Source: Chondrilla cf. caribensis (taxonomy: Eukaryota > Porifera > Demospongiae > Chondrillida > Chondrillidae). Taken from it: a stretch of 64,000 bases of DNA. Positions 22,461-35,321 of the stretch are shown here, one piece after another. The position numbers and the translations under genes were made by a program. The stretch covers positions 3,092,295 through 3,156,294 of the forward strand of contig OZ026555.1 in assembly GCA_964020155.1 (NCBI GenBank). The letters run 5' to 3'. The notes under the pieces are model-generated. The model had not been told where the DNA came from, searched no databases, and saw only the letters and a program-made list of their open reading frames with translations. Within the stretch, counting starts at the first letter, position 1; the number at the start of each line of letters is the position of its first letter.

Positions 22461-25400
22461 CTAGCAGGAATAAAATCCACCATCATGTTTCCTGGAATAG
22501 CCCTGATTTGTAGCTTCGCTATGATGGCTCTCTGGAGGCAAAATTCAAATACTATTAAATCAGTTTACATAAACCAATTAGTTGACACATTTCCACAGAC
22601 CCTCACCAATTGAAAGACCTTTACTACTGTTCACATTGCTTTTTTTCTTGTCTTCATGGTGTATGAGGGCTTGGTCTTCAAGTAAAACAGGAGGTTGGAC
22701 TTGAGGTCTATTTTTGAGTACTCTCCTATGAAGAAAGAAGGCACTCAACCTTCTAAAAGCTCATATTGACTATTACAGATGCAGTGAGGCACTGATACTG
22801 GGAAGAGTTGATTCAATTTGGTTCTTAAGAATGAATATACGTACGTATATCATTGGATAACCAAAATACATAATAATAACTATAATCAGTGGTGGTGGAA
22901 TATAAAAATCTTAGGGGGGCGGTAGTCCAGTGCATGTGCAGTACAGAGCACTAAGTCACCAAATTAGCATATACTAGCCAAACCTTCACTTCAGTGTTCA
23001 GTACATGCTATGCATATGTTCATAACACCAATGCTCATTCAAAATTATATTAATGTGTGTATATGTGTACAGTGCTGAAAATAACTATTTGTCTATGTTA
23101 GGACACATGTCCAACCAAACTCAGTTTTGGTCGGACGCTTGAATAATATGGTCGGACGTTTTTTTCAACAACTGTGAACACATCTTTAATATCACTGACC
23201 ATAAAATAGTGTCAAGTAAACATAAAAGACAGCAATACAGGAAAACTAAAACAAAGCAATGGTTACTGCAACACAATAGGGTCATCATGATTGTGTGGGT
23301 TCATCCATAGGCGACTCCTAGGCCTGCAGCTCTTCTTTGCTCTTTCTTAAGCAGCAGCATGGCGTGTGTGTGTGCTGATCTGACGGAGCGTGATCCTTCA
23401 CATTGCTCTTACGAACTGAATCCGCACCGCCGATCCATCGATCGCTGAAATTGCGTCGACCCATGATGCTCGCCTTAAACTTGCTACAGACTTAGCACTT
23501 CTAGCGCTTAAATATCCTCTTCCTACCGTCTGAAATTGTGTCGCAGTCGAGCCGCGATACCTTGTGATACTCACGATCCTAGTCCGTGCGCCGCTTCTTG
23601 AAGGTTTTCGTAAGTAGCAGCTCGCTTACGCGCAGATTCGTCCTCAGACACTTGAGAAGCACCTCTCTTCATCCTAATACTGTCCACTGAAACGTTTCAC
23701 ACTTCGTTCGATTGTCTCTTTGTTGTTAACTAGCGACGGTTCTCAAAACGTGTGTTAGCGATCAGCCATATTGTTCGGACAAGATGGCCGACTGTTAACT
23801 GGAATGTCTGCACCAACGAATATTTGCACGGAAAATGACCGATGACCGACTGCTATTTTCAGCACTGTGTGTATGTATATGAACATATGGACTTGAAAGG
23901 GATGGTGGAGGAGAAGGCAGAGGCTGGGAGAAGGGCTCTGGGGGTGTGTCTACTGAGATGTCGGTCGGAGATTGGAGATGTAGCAATTGGGATTTTTAGA
24001 AAGCTAATGGAGTCACTAGTGAAGTCAAGCATGTTGTATGGGGCAGAGATATGGGGTTGCTGCCGAAATTTAGAATCTATTGAACAAGTACAGCTGCGGG
24101 CTTTCAGGATGTTCTTCGGAGTGGGTATATTACATCCCAAGGCGTCACTATGGTTGGAGATGAAGTGCTTGCCAGTTATATGGGAGGCCAAGATACACTG
24201 CGTGAAATTTTGGATGAAATTTTGAATAGTGAGGCATATGAAGGGCGACTGCTAAGGAAGGTGGCAAGAGAAGCTGTGGAATGTGGCAAAGGGGTATGGA
24301 TCAGGAACATGGCAAAATGCATGAGGGATTTTGAGTGGGAGGCTATGAGAGTAGACGCAATTAAGGGTATTCAGGATCAAGAGATTATGGAAATGCTGAG
24401 AAGTATCGCATCGAGGAAGGTGGACAGTATGTTAGCAAAGGAATTGGAGGAGAAGCCAAAGCTGTGTATGATGAAGCAAATGACAGAACAGGGGATTGAC
24501 TCTAGCTGTGCAGCAGTACGAAGCAAGAGAGCTAGAAGAATGCTAGTTAAGTTGAGAGGAGGAACAGCACCATTTCAGATTGAAATGGGAAGGTGGCAAG
24601 GAGTGGAGAGGGAAAGAAGAATATGCAAAGAATGTGAGAGTGAGGAAATAGAAGATCTCTGCCACTGGCTGCTGCAGTGCCCTACCTGGGAACACTTAAG
24701 GATACCATTAATTGATATAGTCGCTGAGATGGATGGTTTTAGAGGAAAGAGTGACAGAGAGAAGACAGCGTTCATATTATCACAAGCCTGTTCAAAGAAT
24801 AACATTTTAAATCATCTTAGCGTAATGTGGTCAGCCAGATTTGGTGTGTAACTCATTATTTTGTAATTGTGATGGACTAGTGTACTAGATACTCCATAGT
24901 TAATTCTGTTGTTGTGTATTGATGTATAGTGCTACATAGGACCAATGGTATGTCCTAGCACCTTCGGATGTGGTGCACTCAAATAATTATTGATTGATTG
25001 ATTGATTGATTGATATACGTATGTATATGTATATGTATTGGAATGTGTCAGGGTGGTCTAGAGGAGTGCAAATGGAAGTGGTAGAGTAGTGGAGAGTCGG
25101 GATATTCGGGCAAAGGTGCTTGACTTTTTTAAACCGGATATTGTGGGCTTGACTGAAACATGGCTGAGAGGAGTTGAAACTGTGGAGTTTGATGGGTATA
25201 AGTGGTTTGGTCATAACAGGACATCTCTGAGTAGGAAGGCAGTTAGAGGGTCAGGTGGAGTTGGGGTATTGGCGAAAGAGTTGGTTGTCCGTGACTGGTC
25301 AGTAGATGTGGTGGATATGCAGTTAGAGGATGTATTGTGGGTTAGGTTGGTCCCCAAGGAGACTTCCCATAGAGTGTTTATTGCAGTTTGCTACTTACCT

Positions 25401-28400
25401 CTGGCTGGTTCTAGTCGAGAGATAGATGTGGAGGAGCGTTTTCAGGTGTTGGAAGAGCAGGTTAATCGCTTCAAGGTGGAAGGTCGGGTGGTTATATGTG
25501 GGGACTTTAATGTGAGGTGTGGTGGGCTGTGTGACATGGACAGGGAGTCAGGTAGGTCTTGTGTGGATATGGAGAAGAATGGTCAAGGGGAACTGCTAGT
25601 GGATTGTATGAGGAGTTCAGGTTTGGTATTTGTCAATGGCCATCAGGGTCCAGATCAATTTACATGTATTTCTAGTAGAGGTAGTTCAGTGGTGGATAAT
25701 TGCTTGGTGCCTGAAGATGAGTTGATAGACATCCATAATTTTGTTGTCAAGACGATGTTACAATGTGAGGAAGAGTTGTGCGTTGATGAGGAAGGTTATA
25801 GGTTGCCGGATCACTCTGTCCTCCTGTGGGATATGATGGTGGATTGTGGACCTGATGTTTCTCCTTTGCCTGCCGAGGACCATGAAAAGCGTCCCTGGAA
25901 GAAGCTTGTTGTCCCAGAGGATTATATGCATGATGAAGATTTCATTGCTGACATTGTTGCTCGACTGAAAGGGTTGAAGGATGATCAAAGTGAGCTTGAT
26001 GGCATATACAGTGAATTGTTGGAAGGGTTGAAGAGGGGTCTGAAAGAGGTCGAGTGTGGTGGTGATAGACGTGGACAGGTATGGTTCACCAGGGAACTTA
26101 AGGTATTGAGGAAAGCGATGCACAAAAAAGAGAAGGATTGGCTGAAGGGTAAGGCTAGTGTAGAGGCGAAGTATCTGAGAAATGAGTACTTGAAAGCCAG
26201 AGTAATGTATTCAAAGGCAGTTAAGAGGGCCAAAAGGTCTCATCTTAAGAACAAACAAGAACAGTTAGAGCAACACTTGCTCTTACCAAAGAAATTCTGG
26301 AGGGCCTTGAGGAAAATGAATGTGAGCAAAGTGCAAAAGCAGGGTTGTAAATTGCTTTGCGTCTTGGATGAAGAAGGTGTTGTACAATCGGGTGAAGACG
26401 CTTTGGAAGTCTGGAGGAATCATTTCGCTAAGGTTGTTGGTGGTGATGAAGAAAGAGGTCAGAAGTAAAGGTGTGACACAGAGTGCAAGGTTGACAGTCT
26501 GTCTCAATCTAGTCTGTATCTTTGTGAGCCAATTTCAAGAGAGGTGGTATCATGGGCTATGAATGAAGTAAGAAAGGATGCAGCCCCTGGCATGGATGAT
26601 GTTGTGATGGACATGATTCTAACGGAGAGGTTGTTTGAGGTATGGGTTGCTCTATTTGAGTTTTGTTGGGAATGGGAGAGTACCGACATTGTGGAAAGAG
26701 AGTATAATTGTCCCAGTACCAAAGAAGCAAGGTAGGGGAGTATGTGATGTTAACACCTTTCGAGGTATTTCATTGATGTCTTTGGTCAGCAAGGTTTTAT
26801 GCAAGATTCTGGAGAGCAGATTGTCAGGCATGGTGGAAGACAAAGGACTCACGGCTGAGGAACAGGGTGGCTTTTGGAAGAGCAGGGGGTGTAGGGACCA
26901 AGTGTTGTCATTGGTGTTGCCAGGCCAAACAGAAATGATCAAACGGAGAGATGGTATGTTGGTGGCATTCATTGATTTTTCTAAGGTGTACGACAAAGTG
27001 GATCGGGAGAAGTTGTGGTCTTGTCTCCAGAGTGTGGGGGTGGAGGGAAGGTTTTTAAGGTTTCTACAGGCTTTGTATGAAGGGAGTGTGTGTAAGGTGA
27101 AGGTAGATGGGCAGATTAGTGATGATTTTAAGGTCAATGCTGGGTTGCGGCAAGGATGTGTGCTGTCGCCTTTACTGTTTTCGTTATATATCAACGGAGT
27201 GGTGAAGAAGCTGAAGGAGGAGAAGTGTGGGGTAGTGTGTAGTACTAGTGATGAGGTTGTTCCTAGTCTGTTGTTTGCTGATGACACATGCTTACTAGCC
27301 TCAGATGAATCAGGGTTGAGAAAGAGTTTGGATGTGTTGATAGAGTGGTGTAAGGAGTGGGGAGTTTAAATCAATGTGGCCAAGTCTGGAGTTATGCATG
27401 TCCGAAATAAGAAGGTAAAAAGGTGTGATGTGACATATGACATAGATGGCAAGACAATCCCTATGGTTACTTCCTACAAATATTTGGGCTGTGTCATTGA
27501 TGAGCACCTAGATCTGAAGGAAATGATAGAGGATAGGGCAGAGGCGGGGAGAAGAGCACTGGGAGCTTGTTTTTCTAGGTGCCGGGAGGAGATTGGTGAT
27601 ATGACAGTTGGGATTGCTCGGAAGTTGATGGGGTCGCTGGTGGAGTCTACCTTGATGTAATATGGGGGTGCAGCAGACACTTGGAAGCTATTGAGAAGGT
27701 CCAGCACGTGCCCTCCGTATGTTTTTTTTGGAGTTGGCACACTTCACCCCAAGACTTTCTTATGGTTTGAGATGCAGATGTTGCCATTGGTGTGGGAGGC
27801 AAGGATGCGGTGTGTCCGGTTCTGGCTGAAGGTGTTGAGTGCTAAGGAGTATGAGGGGAGGTTATTGAAGAAGATAGTTAGTCAGGCTGTGAAGTGTGGT
27901 AAGGGGGGTTGGGTGAAGAACATGGCTAGGTGTACTGATGACTTCGGGTGGAGTGGTATGGAAGTGGATGCTGTGAGGAGCCTATCAGACTCAGAGATTC
28001 GGGAGATGTTGGCGAGTTCTGCGTGGAGGAATGTTACATCAGTGATGAATAAAGACATGGAGGAGAAACCCAAACTGAGGATACTCAAGGAGATTGCTGA
28101 CCTGAAGCTGGAATCGAGATGTGCATTAGTGAAAAAGAAAAGAGAGAGGTCGATGTTGATGAAGTTGAGAGGAGGAACAGCAGCATTCCAGGTTGAGGTT
28201 GGGAGATGGAAAGGGGTGAAAAGAGATGAGAGAATATGCAAAGAGTGTCAGAGCGGGGAGGCTGAAGATGTATGCCACTGGCTGCTGTAATGTCCTGCCT
28301 GGGACCATATCAGACAGCCGCTGTTTACAGCACAAGCATTGAGAGACTTACCCAAAGGGGCAACTCTGGAGCAACGGCGGCAGTTATTCTATCTATTGCA

Positions 28401-31375
28401 TGTTTAAATAACTGTATTAGACGATGTATTAGCTCTATGTGGTATGCCCGTTTTAAGGTGTAATGTTCATAACCTATTTCTTATTAATAATATTATTATA
28501 TTTATTGTTTCTTATGTTAATCCAGTTATCATTGTATCTTGTGGAGTGCTATATTGGACCTCTCCGTGTCCTTGCACCTTATGGTGTGGTGCACTTTAAT
28601 AATATTGATTAATTGATTGATTGATATAATATGTGTAAAAGATTCCTGTGTCCTATGTAATGTTACATGACCCTCAAAAAGTAGGGGGGGGCAATGCCCC
28701 CCCTGCCCCCCCGGTTCCACCACCTATGACTATATTAATTTTGAAGGTTTATCATTATTCTGCCAAATCAATTTTTACCCAATTAAAAGATAATGTTGAT
28801 AATTAGTTACAACTGCAATAACTTAACTGCTTGTTCTATACTTCATTAAACCAATGTGTACATGGGTACTTATAGTTAGGTAAAGAATTTAAATGATGCT
28901 ATAAAATATGGGCAAGTGCAGCCATTTCCGTCTTCTAACAAGACGCCATGCGTATCCAAAATACGTAATATGTAGTTATGAGTATGGAATTTACAGACCA
29001 CAGACCCGAGGATATGGTCAGTAAATCCGTTACTACTGCATAAGCTGGCATATCTTTCGAAAAGAAACTTCAGGAAACTTTATAATCGAAAAGATTGAAT
29101 ATCTTGTCTTTTAAGTCTTTACTAGCATGGTTAGATACACTTTGGTCTGAGGAAGAAGTTAGGGTTTGGCTTCATGTCTGGTGCATTAAACACAGCACAC
29201 AGTTGCACACTAAAAGTTGTCATGAACTTTTCAGTGATATATACATACATACGTACATACATTAGCAGGTTTCTAGCCTCACCCATGATCATCGCCAGTG
29301 GTCTCAGGCTGCTTAAGCACCGTGGCCTTTGATTTCATGAATTCACTGTGATGGTCATATTTACACTTCAAGACAAAGTCAAGACTGTTCTGGGGTACCT
29401 ACGTATGTACATATAGAGTCAAAAATAAATTTTGAAGATAATTAAAACAAGAACAAATCATAAAGGATGAGAGGATAACTTTGACAAATGAACAAGGTAG
29501 AGATGGTCAAAACAGGCAGACAAGATGAGGTGGGTCCTACATTGAAAAAAAACGACATTCATACGTATATACCTGGGGATCATAGTAAGTAATATCCCTT
29601 CGGGAGCTGGATAAAGTAGGAGTAGAATAGAGTCTAGACCATGGATCATCATCTCCTTTTGGCAATGTACAAGATTCTTCATGTTTTTGCAATTCCTGTA
29701 GAATATTCAAGAATAAGATTGAAGGTAGAGTGACTTTGCTTGTCCATTATGTGAACGAGCCCTCATACATAGCCAAAATGTGCTATATCAACATTTTACA
29801 GTGCCAACAGTTGTCCAAACTCTGCATTAAGGTTAATTTGTTCCAAAATTTCTTGCTGTCAGCTGGTATTTTCATGGGTGAGCAAGTGAATTCACTTTGG
29901 AATGAGACCTTTTACAATTTTAGGGTTTAGGGTTTAGGTTGAATTATGATTAACATCAGGGCTACTACAATGTTGCAGAACACAGTTAGCTATATACGGG
30001 CGCTGATCCATAATTACAATGGTTTGATCCCAACATGATATCAATGACCATAGTGTGGCATAGGCAACCCTTGATACGCCATTTTATTTTGATGGGGAAT
30101 TAACAAGGGTCTGGGACTTTGCCATTCAGTAGTGGTGAAATGTCTCAGGTTAAACCTGACAATTTTATATGGAATAATCTCCATTTAATTCTTTACGGAA
30201 TTTATACAAGGGTTTACTAAGTATACGTACAATCGTTAGCGGAGTTCATAGTATGTAGTCATTGTGAAGTCGGCATCTCAATTTTGGGGTCTATGGTTCA
30301 ACCCAGAAAGTTTCTTACTTCAAAGTGGATTTATGTTAGGGTTGGCCAGCACGCACTTTAGCGATCGTCGTGGGAATAGTTTGTCTTTGTTCCAGCAAGT
30401 CCATCCTATTCATAACTGTCTTATGATCAACCATCAAAGCAGATAGGGGAAACATGCAGGGTAACGCTGTGCACATGGCTCTTTCTATCCCCTAAATAAT
30501 CAAACTTAGGTACACAGCAAAAGAGCCGTGATTATGGTTTTTCCAAAGTCTGACCAAAACCTCATTTCCTTCTATTATATTTTGATAGATGCTTTCTAAC
30601 ATGGCTTTTTCAGTGATGGGAAGTATGTTTTGAGTTTGCTAAATGAACCGTTGCAGTCGCCATTTTACTGATTATACCGTATTCGACTCCGCCCCTTTGC
30701 TACCATTATTGAATAGCAAAGTTCCCAGACCGTTTCTCCGCCCCAAAAATTTAATGGCCGCTCAAGGGTCGGTCCGCCAGACTACGACCATGCATTGCTT
30801 TTGAAGAAAAACCTACCATTGACAGATTTTGGGATCTGAAAACTTGCAAAGTGCACCCATGTATGTTGGTATATAAAAATTTAGAAGCTGACATGAAGAT
30901 AGATATTGTTTGAATATCCATGACTGCATCAACGGTCTGAAATTAGGCGTTCTGGTACAGTAAGGTAACACGTGGCGATAGTATTTAGTGTCTATACGTA
31001 GTTGGACATCAACCTACAAATATTCTAGCTATGTTCAGGCGTCTACCGCAGGTCAATGCATTATTGTGTTATGTTGTGTCGATAGCTATAGTGGCGAAGT
31101 ATTTAAGATAGTTGAAAGTCGAGTATCTCAAACTACCCTTTGTTTGTTGCTAAAGAACATATGAGAACATGTATAAGGAAATACAATTACTAAGAAATGT
31201 AGTTGTAGGAGAACACGGGTGTCTCAAATAGCCCCGTGCTACGATGTACCTCACTACCTAGTGGAACGTACACGGGTGCCCCGATGACTCCAGGTCAACT
31301 CACTCGACCCGAGAAACCTACATCATTCTCAACTGCAGAAAAAACATAAGGATTTCTTCCTCCGGTTGCAGCCAT
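22461..31375 (-). CDS. CFAP276: cilia- and flagella-associated protein 276 homologue
   Basis: Five exons on the minus strand join in frame to 160 residues (human CFAP276 is about 169): 31375-31304, 29695-29573, 29398-29283, 22725-22625, 22531-22461. The N-terminus MAATGGRNPYVFSAVENDV parallels the family start. Exon 2 has DPWSRLYSTPTLSSSRRD followed by TYYDP, the family hallmark (EPWSRLNSTPTxTSxRRD). Exon 3 has SLDFVLKCKYDHHSEFMKSK, and the last exon ends EATNQGYSRKHDGGFYSC, matching the conserved G-Y-S-R-K-x-D-G-G-F end. The protein is a microtubule inner/associated protein of motile cilia (formerly C1orf194). All splice phases agree (0, 0, 2, 1). Exon 4 (GRVLKNRPQVQ onward) is the least conserved and rests on phase plus a GTAAAG donor. 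Intron 4 is about 6.6 kb because of nested transposons. Confidence 0.85.
23070..23867. mobile_element. non-autonomous hAT-like element (CAGTGCTGAAAATA ends)
   Basis: Starts CAGTGCTGAAAATA at 23070 and ends with its inverted copy TATTTTCAGCACTG at 23867. The flanks TGTGTA on both sides form a 6-base duplication. The interior is noncoding and contains repeated TCGGAC/GTCCAAC phrases also found in the element at 47474-47960. It abuts the 5' end of LINE copy 1. Confidence 0.7.
23870..25014 (+). mobile_element. LINE copy 1, 5'-truncated
   Basis: Frames 23842-24225 and 24150-24851 together encode the C-terminal part of an APE-type LINE protein: EAGRRALGVCLLRCRSEIGD, FRMFFGVGILHPKASLWLE, then a CCHC-type knuckle CKECESEEIEDLCHWLLQCP and the end WSARFGV. 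The endonuclease and reverse transcriptase are missing and one frameshift lies near 24180. The 3' UTR ends in ATTG repeats at about 24987-25013. It is closely related to copy 2, which follows at once. Confidence 0.85.
25035..28625 (+). mobile_element. LINE copy 2: APE endonuclease plus reverse transcriptase, inactivated
   Basis: The endonuclease frame 25089-26468 has KPDIVGLTETWLRG, GSGGVGVLAKE, VICGDFN and LPDHSVLLWDM. The reverse transcriptase follows in other frames: DAAPGMDDVVMDMI, VNTFRGISLMSLVSKVLCKI, MLVAFIDFSKVYDKVDREKL, GLRQGCVLSPLLFSLYINGV, and the catalytic SLLFADDTCLLASDE. After an in-frame TAA at 27367, the segment 27376-28290 gives the connector and the knuckle CKECQSGEAEDVCHWLL. 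At least four lesions (frameshifts near 25085, 26460-26550 and 27660, stops at 27367 and 28288) make it dead. No separate ORF1 is visible. The end has a 'ttgattgattgat' tail near 28610-28625. Confidence 0.9.
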
Positions 31376-31610
31376 CAGTCTCTGGTTGATCAAGATTGGA
31401 ATAAGTATCGAACTGTCGCCTGGACTGGAAGGACTACATGCGTTGTCATAGCAACAGGCGAGTATTATTATTCTGCTACGTATGTAATTTTCGATCGCGT
31501 TTGTTATGCGTTCCGATGATCTTATAACGTATTCGCCAACACGGCAACGCAGTGGATTTCGATCAATATTCTGACGTCATTATGGCGCGAAATTTGAAGT
31601 GTCCAGCGGG

Positions 31611-31619
31611 TATATAAGG
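31611..31619 (+). promoter_or_regulatory. TATA-box-like site
   Basis: TATATAAGG in a GC-richer context lies about 50 bases before the long (TG)n tract. It reads on the plus strand, away from CFAP276. No plus-strand gene is established downstream, so its use is unproven. Confidence 0.3.
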
Positions 31620-31659
31620 AGCGGCAAATCTGTGATTCTGCACATTCGCACATTTGTGT

Positions 31660-31822
<163 letters not shown>

Positions 31823-32639
31823 CCCTGAAACAGTCAGTGCTGTGTTAGAATTTACTTTTTGTAGTTATTGTAATCACAATCATTTCACATGTTTGGATGT
31901 GTGTATTTGTGTCTTTGATGTGGTCGAGTGTAATCCACCAATGTACATTAATATTCACGAGGTGTATAAGTCCTCTGTAGCAAGTGGAACCCTTTCCTCA
32001 AGCCAACCTATCAACAAAACGAAATTCCGACACATTGATCGAGGATGGCTAGAATTTCACTGGAAAGGGGCGATTGGATCGCGCTCCTACTGAATAGAGA
32101 CATTTAGTAATAAGCCAGGTATCTAGTAGATAGAGGTTGACAGCTTGCTTCAAGATTTGTATATTGTTTTTTTGACGTTCTGACATATTATTACCCAATG
32201 ATATAACTGACATGCAAGTCTTGAACTATGATCTATGTGTGCTAGGATAGTCAGGAGTTACACATAGCTAATTTATGTGTGGCATTCTGCAATCTGTAGG
32301 GTAAATGATTCATTAGTATAGTGTCCAGTGTGGGACCTTGCTTCTCTGATGCACATGGTTGCAATTGATGAACGTAATAGGGTAAGGCTCAATTTGTATC
32401 TGATAAGGTTCATCATCACCTTGCTATATGGGATATCCTATTTCTCTGCGATCATTAAGGCTAATCTTCAGTAAAAGGTTGTAGCAATGTTCCCTAAACC
32501 TCCAGTGGTGGACATTACCAATGGTGTGAAGCTGGAATGTTGTATATCTCTGACTCTTCATAATGTCTCTTTTTCTCCAATTCATGTTTACAGTACATTG
32601 CCTCTGTGGTAAACTTCTTATTCAATGGGGCACTGGGAT

Positions 32640-33790
32640 TAAGAACCCTCATGTCAAGAAATGCCTTCTCGAATTATCTTCCCCAGAAGTGATTGGAGGA
32701 TGACTTGCGTGGAAATGACATCTTCAAGAGGTTGAAAGTGTTCTCTTGGAGATATGCTTTCCCAATCATTGATGTGTAGGAAGTAGTTCCATTTGGATAT
32801 GAGCCCATGAACAAGTGCTGCATAAGCAGCATATGGTTGTGTTTCAGCAAATTTACTCAGTCGTATGAGGTCCTCTGTCCATTCCTGCACCTTCTTTATT
32901 GGAGACATTTTCCTCAATAAATGGCAAGGATCCAAAGGCACCTCCGAAATAGCTTGCTCCTTCCTTTAGGATCGTTATTCCTGTGCCTTCAAAGAGCTAG
33001 CAGCTAGCCTCTGCAGAATGCTTCTCTTTGATCACCAATTTAAATTTGGTTTAACGTTTTAAGCTATTGGGAAATAGCCATAGCTGGGACCTAACTCTTG
33101 TAATGCCTTCCACCACGATTGGAGTCTGCTTAGGGAGGCACTGGCTGGGGAATCGTCAGCATACCAGACCTGAAAATTTGTGTTATCAGGTTTTTGTATT
33201 AGAGGTAGGGTTCCAGTGGCATATGTATTCGCCATCCACAAACATGTAAGATGGAGTTCTGTAGGTGTTGATTAGGATAGGAGCTAGGGCTGGAAAGATA
33301 GCTTCTGAGGTAAGAAGAGTAGTTTGTCAATTTAGGGCATTGAAGGCATTTGATGCATCAACAAATCATGTACCTTCAGAATCTTCATGAGAGAATATAT
33401 GGGTCATGGCATGAATTGCAGTTTCACAACCAGCATCTTGACCAGCACAGAGCTGATTGAAGCCCACTGCATTTTGAAGATCAGGTTTGACGATTTTCAT
33501 TATCACTTTCCAATGATTTTTCAAGTGGCTTCTCCAATTCCAATTGGCCTTATGCCAGGGTTCCTTTCAGTGGTATCAGACAACAAGCTGCAAGTGCAGA
33601 ACATAGATCATTGGAGCTGTCTCCAAAGGCAGTGCACAACCTTCTCCAGGACATAGCATCGACACCAGAGGGACCACCAGAACCTTCCATCTTCAGGGCT
33701 GATTTTCTTATTTCCTTAGCTGTGATGCTCTCAAAAAGAACATCATGGAATTGCATGTTTGGTTGAAAAGTTTATTTGTATCTTGTACCA
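32640..33790 (-). mobile_element. reverse transcriptase remnant, REL-type non-LTR family
   Basis: Minus-strand pieces lie in the correct order: 33756-33550 (GGPSGVDAMSWRRL, early RT motif), 33241-33059 (YATGTLPLIQ, then FQVWYADDSPASASLSRLQ with an intact YADD box), and 32941-32654 (AYAALVHGLISKWNYFL, thumb). They belong to the same class as 10151-10803 but look like a different, more diverged family. Multiple frameshifts and stops. Confidence 0.75.
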
Positions 33791-34499
33791 GACAGCTTGG
33801 CTCCAGCTCTAGAAGCAATTTGACCATTTGTATAGCTGAAGTTATAGCTATAAGTTGAATGAAGAGAGGCAGTTGAAACAAGTAACCTATATCCTCAGGC
33901 TGTGCCTGAGGATGTCTTGCATCATGGTTCATGCAAGTCCCGCCCTCAGGTGTTTAAATCACTAAGCCTACCGTTTCCATTGTCATACTTATACTTGCCT
34001 TAAGCTTGTTACTTTTTTCACAAAAATTAATGAATGTGTTCTCCTGTGTAGTGCAATAGCTTACTGTGAGAATCCATTGGATGTTGAACATGTTCAAACA
34101 TTTTATAACAAATCTGTCAGTCTGCACAGTTGGCCTTAGTCTTAGCGGGGCAAACACAGGTAGACACAACACAAGTAAACACATACAGGCGGTTACCTTG
34201 TGTTCACCTAGGTTGCTTGAACATTGTTGTTGTTTTAAGGTTGTAGATTGCACACCTGGTAGATTTCCAGGTAGTATTGAATCAAATTGGCAAATCTATC
34301 CACAAAATCATGTGCATAAGGCCGTACGTGTATGTTCCTGCACAAAAACACTTATTCTCAGTACATCAGTACATGAGAATTGATTACAGGGTATAAAATC
34401 ACAGACGATGATCATTACAATAATTGTTTGTTTAGTTCCCAATTCTGGCAGCCCCTGGCCCAAAAGATTATTTGAGATGATAAAATTGATGTTTTGGCT
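33791..34499. other. intergenic sequence, nothing recognised
   Basis: No coding family or structured repeat recognised; short chance frames only. Confidence 0.4.
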
Positions 34500-34760
34500 G
34501 CTTAATTCTTCAAGGATCATTCTGAATTGGCAATATTAATGTTGCGAATTCATCCTGAGAAATTAAGCTAGTCTGCGTGTGTGGAAGTCCCAGCAGGTAG
34601 TATCCTAGAGCATCTATTTCAATTGCAAGGTAGCTGGCCCTGATGTCTTTCCTCAGCAGGTCATTCAACAATGCATGATACAGTTCCTTGCTCTCTTTCC
34701 TTCTTTTGGCTTCCGTCATAGTGCTGGTCCGGTGTTGCTGGAGCAAACGGTCAGTTCGAT
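34500..34760 (-). mobile_element. C-terminal scrap of a retroelement polyprotein
   Basis: The minus-strand frame contains AKRRKESKELYHALLNDLLR, then KDIRASYLAIEIDALGYYL. The E-I/V-x-A/V-L-G-x-x-L pattern after a basic helix is common at the very end of metazoan reverse transcriptase proteins. Related to, but not clearly part of, the remnant at 32640-33790. Confidence 0.45.
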
Positions 34761-35265
34761 AATTTGGACTACTTTGTCATTACAAATAACATGGGCGTAT
34801 TTTCAGAAGACACTCGATCTTGTCAGAGACATAAAAAGTGTGGAGTGAACTTGTCAGAGACACAAAAATTGTTGAGTGAACTTGTTAGCAGTCTACATAA
34901 GACCAGAATAAATCAAGTGAAAAGTAAGGAAAACAGTAAGATTGTCTACAAGTGAAGGTAAACGAGGTCTTTTCTAGTGCTGTAGTGGACAACACTGACA
35001 TTTCGTCAATCATTTTCATTACAGGTACCTTCATATCACTTTCATTACAGGTCTCAATGTACATACGTATTAACATACCACTGGTGACCGACCAGGCTTG
35101 TATCCTCGCAATTGTAGAGAGATGCAAAGATGGTAAAGAACCCAGGTTTGTTAGTGATAAACATAGGTGGGAACAGCCTCAGTACAGTTACCAATGAGTC
35201 CTGGTGAACATGGCCAAACACAGTTATCAAATCAAAGAAGCCATACACAGTATGCGCAAAGGCGA

Positions 35266-35267
<2 letters not shown>

Positions 35268-35305
<38 letters not shown>

Positions 35306-35320
35306 GTGTGTGTGTGTGTG
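35268..35320. repeat. (TG)n microsatellite
   Basis: A TG tract of about 50 bases, interrupted once by CG. Confidence 0.9.
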
Positions 35321-35321
35321 T

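Larger units (their letters stand above)
22887..28728. mobile_element. outer hAT-like element, enlarged by later insertions
   Basis: The left end CAGTGGTGGTGGAA at 22887 is matched in inverted form at the right end (TTCCACCACCTATG ending at 28728). The flanks carry an 8-base duplication with one mismatch: ACTATAAT at 22879-22886 and ACTATATT at 28729-28736. CA-starting ends with 8-base duplications fit the hAT superfamily. G-rich runs lie just inside both ends. No transposase is visible; the interior is now filled by another hAT-like element and two LINE copies, so the original was probably only a few hundred bases. Confidence 0.55.

Noticed and set aside
26652..27287. 211-codon minus-strand frame across the LINE reverse transcriptase
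   Set aside because: Antisense shadow of the RT; no family resemblance.
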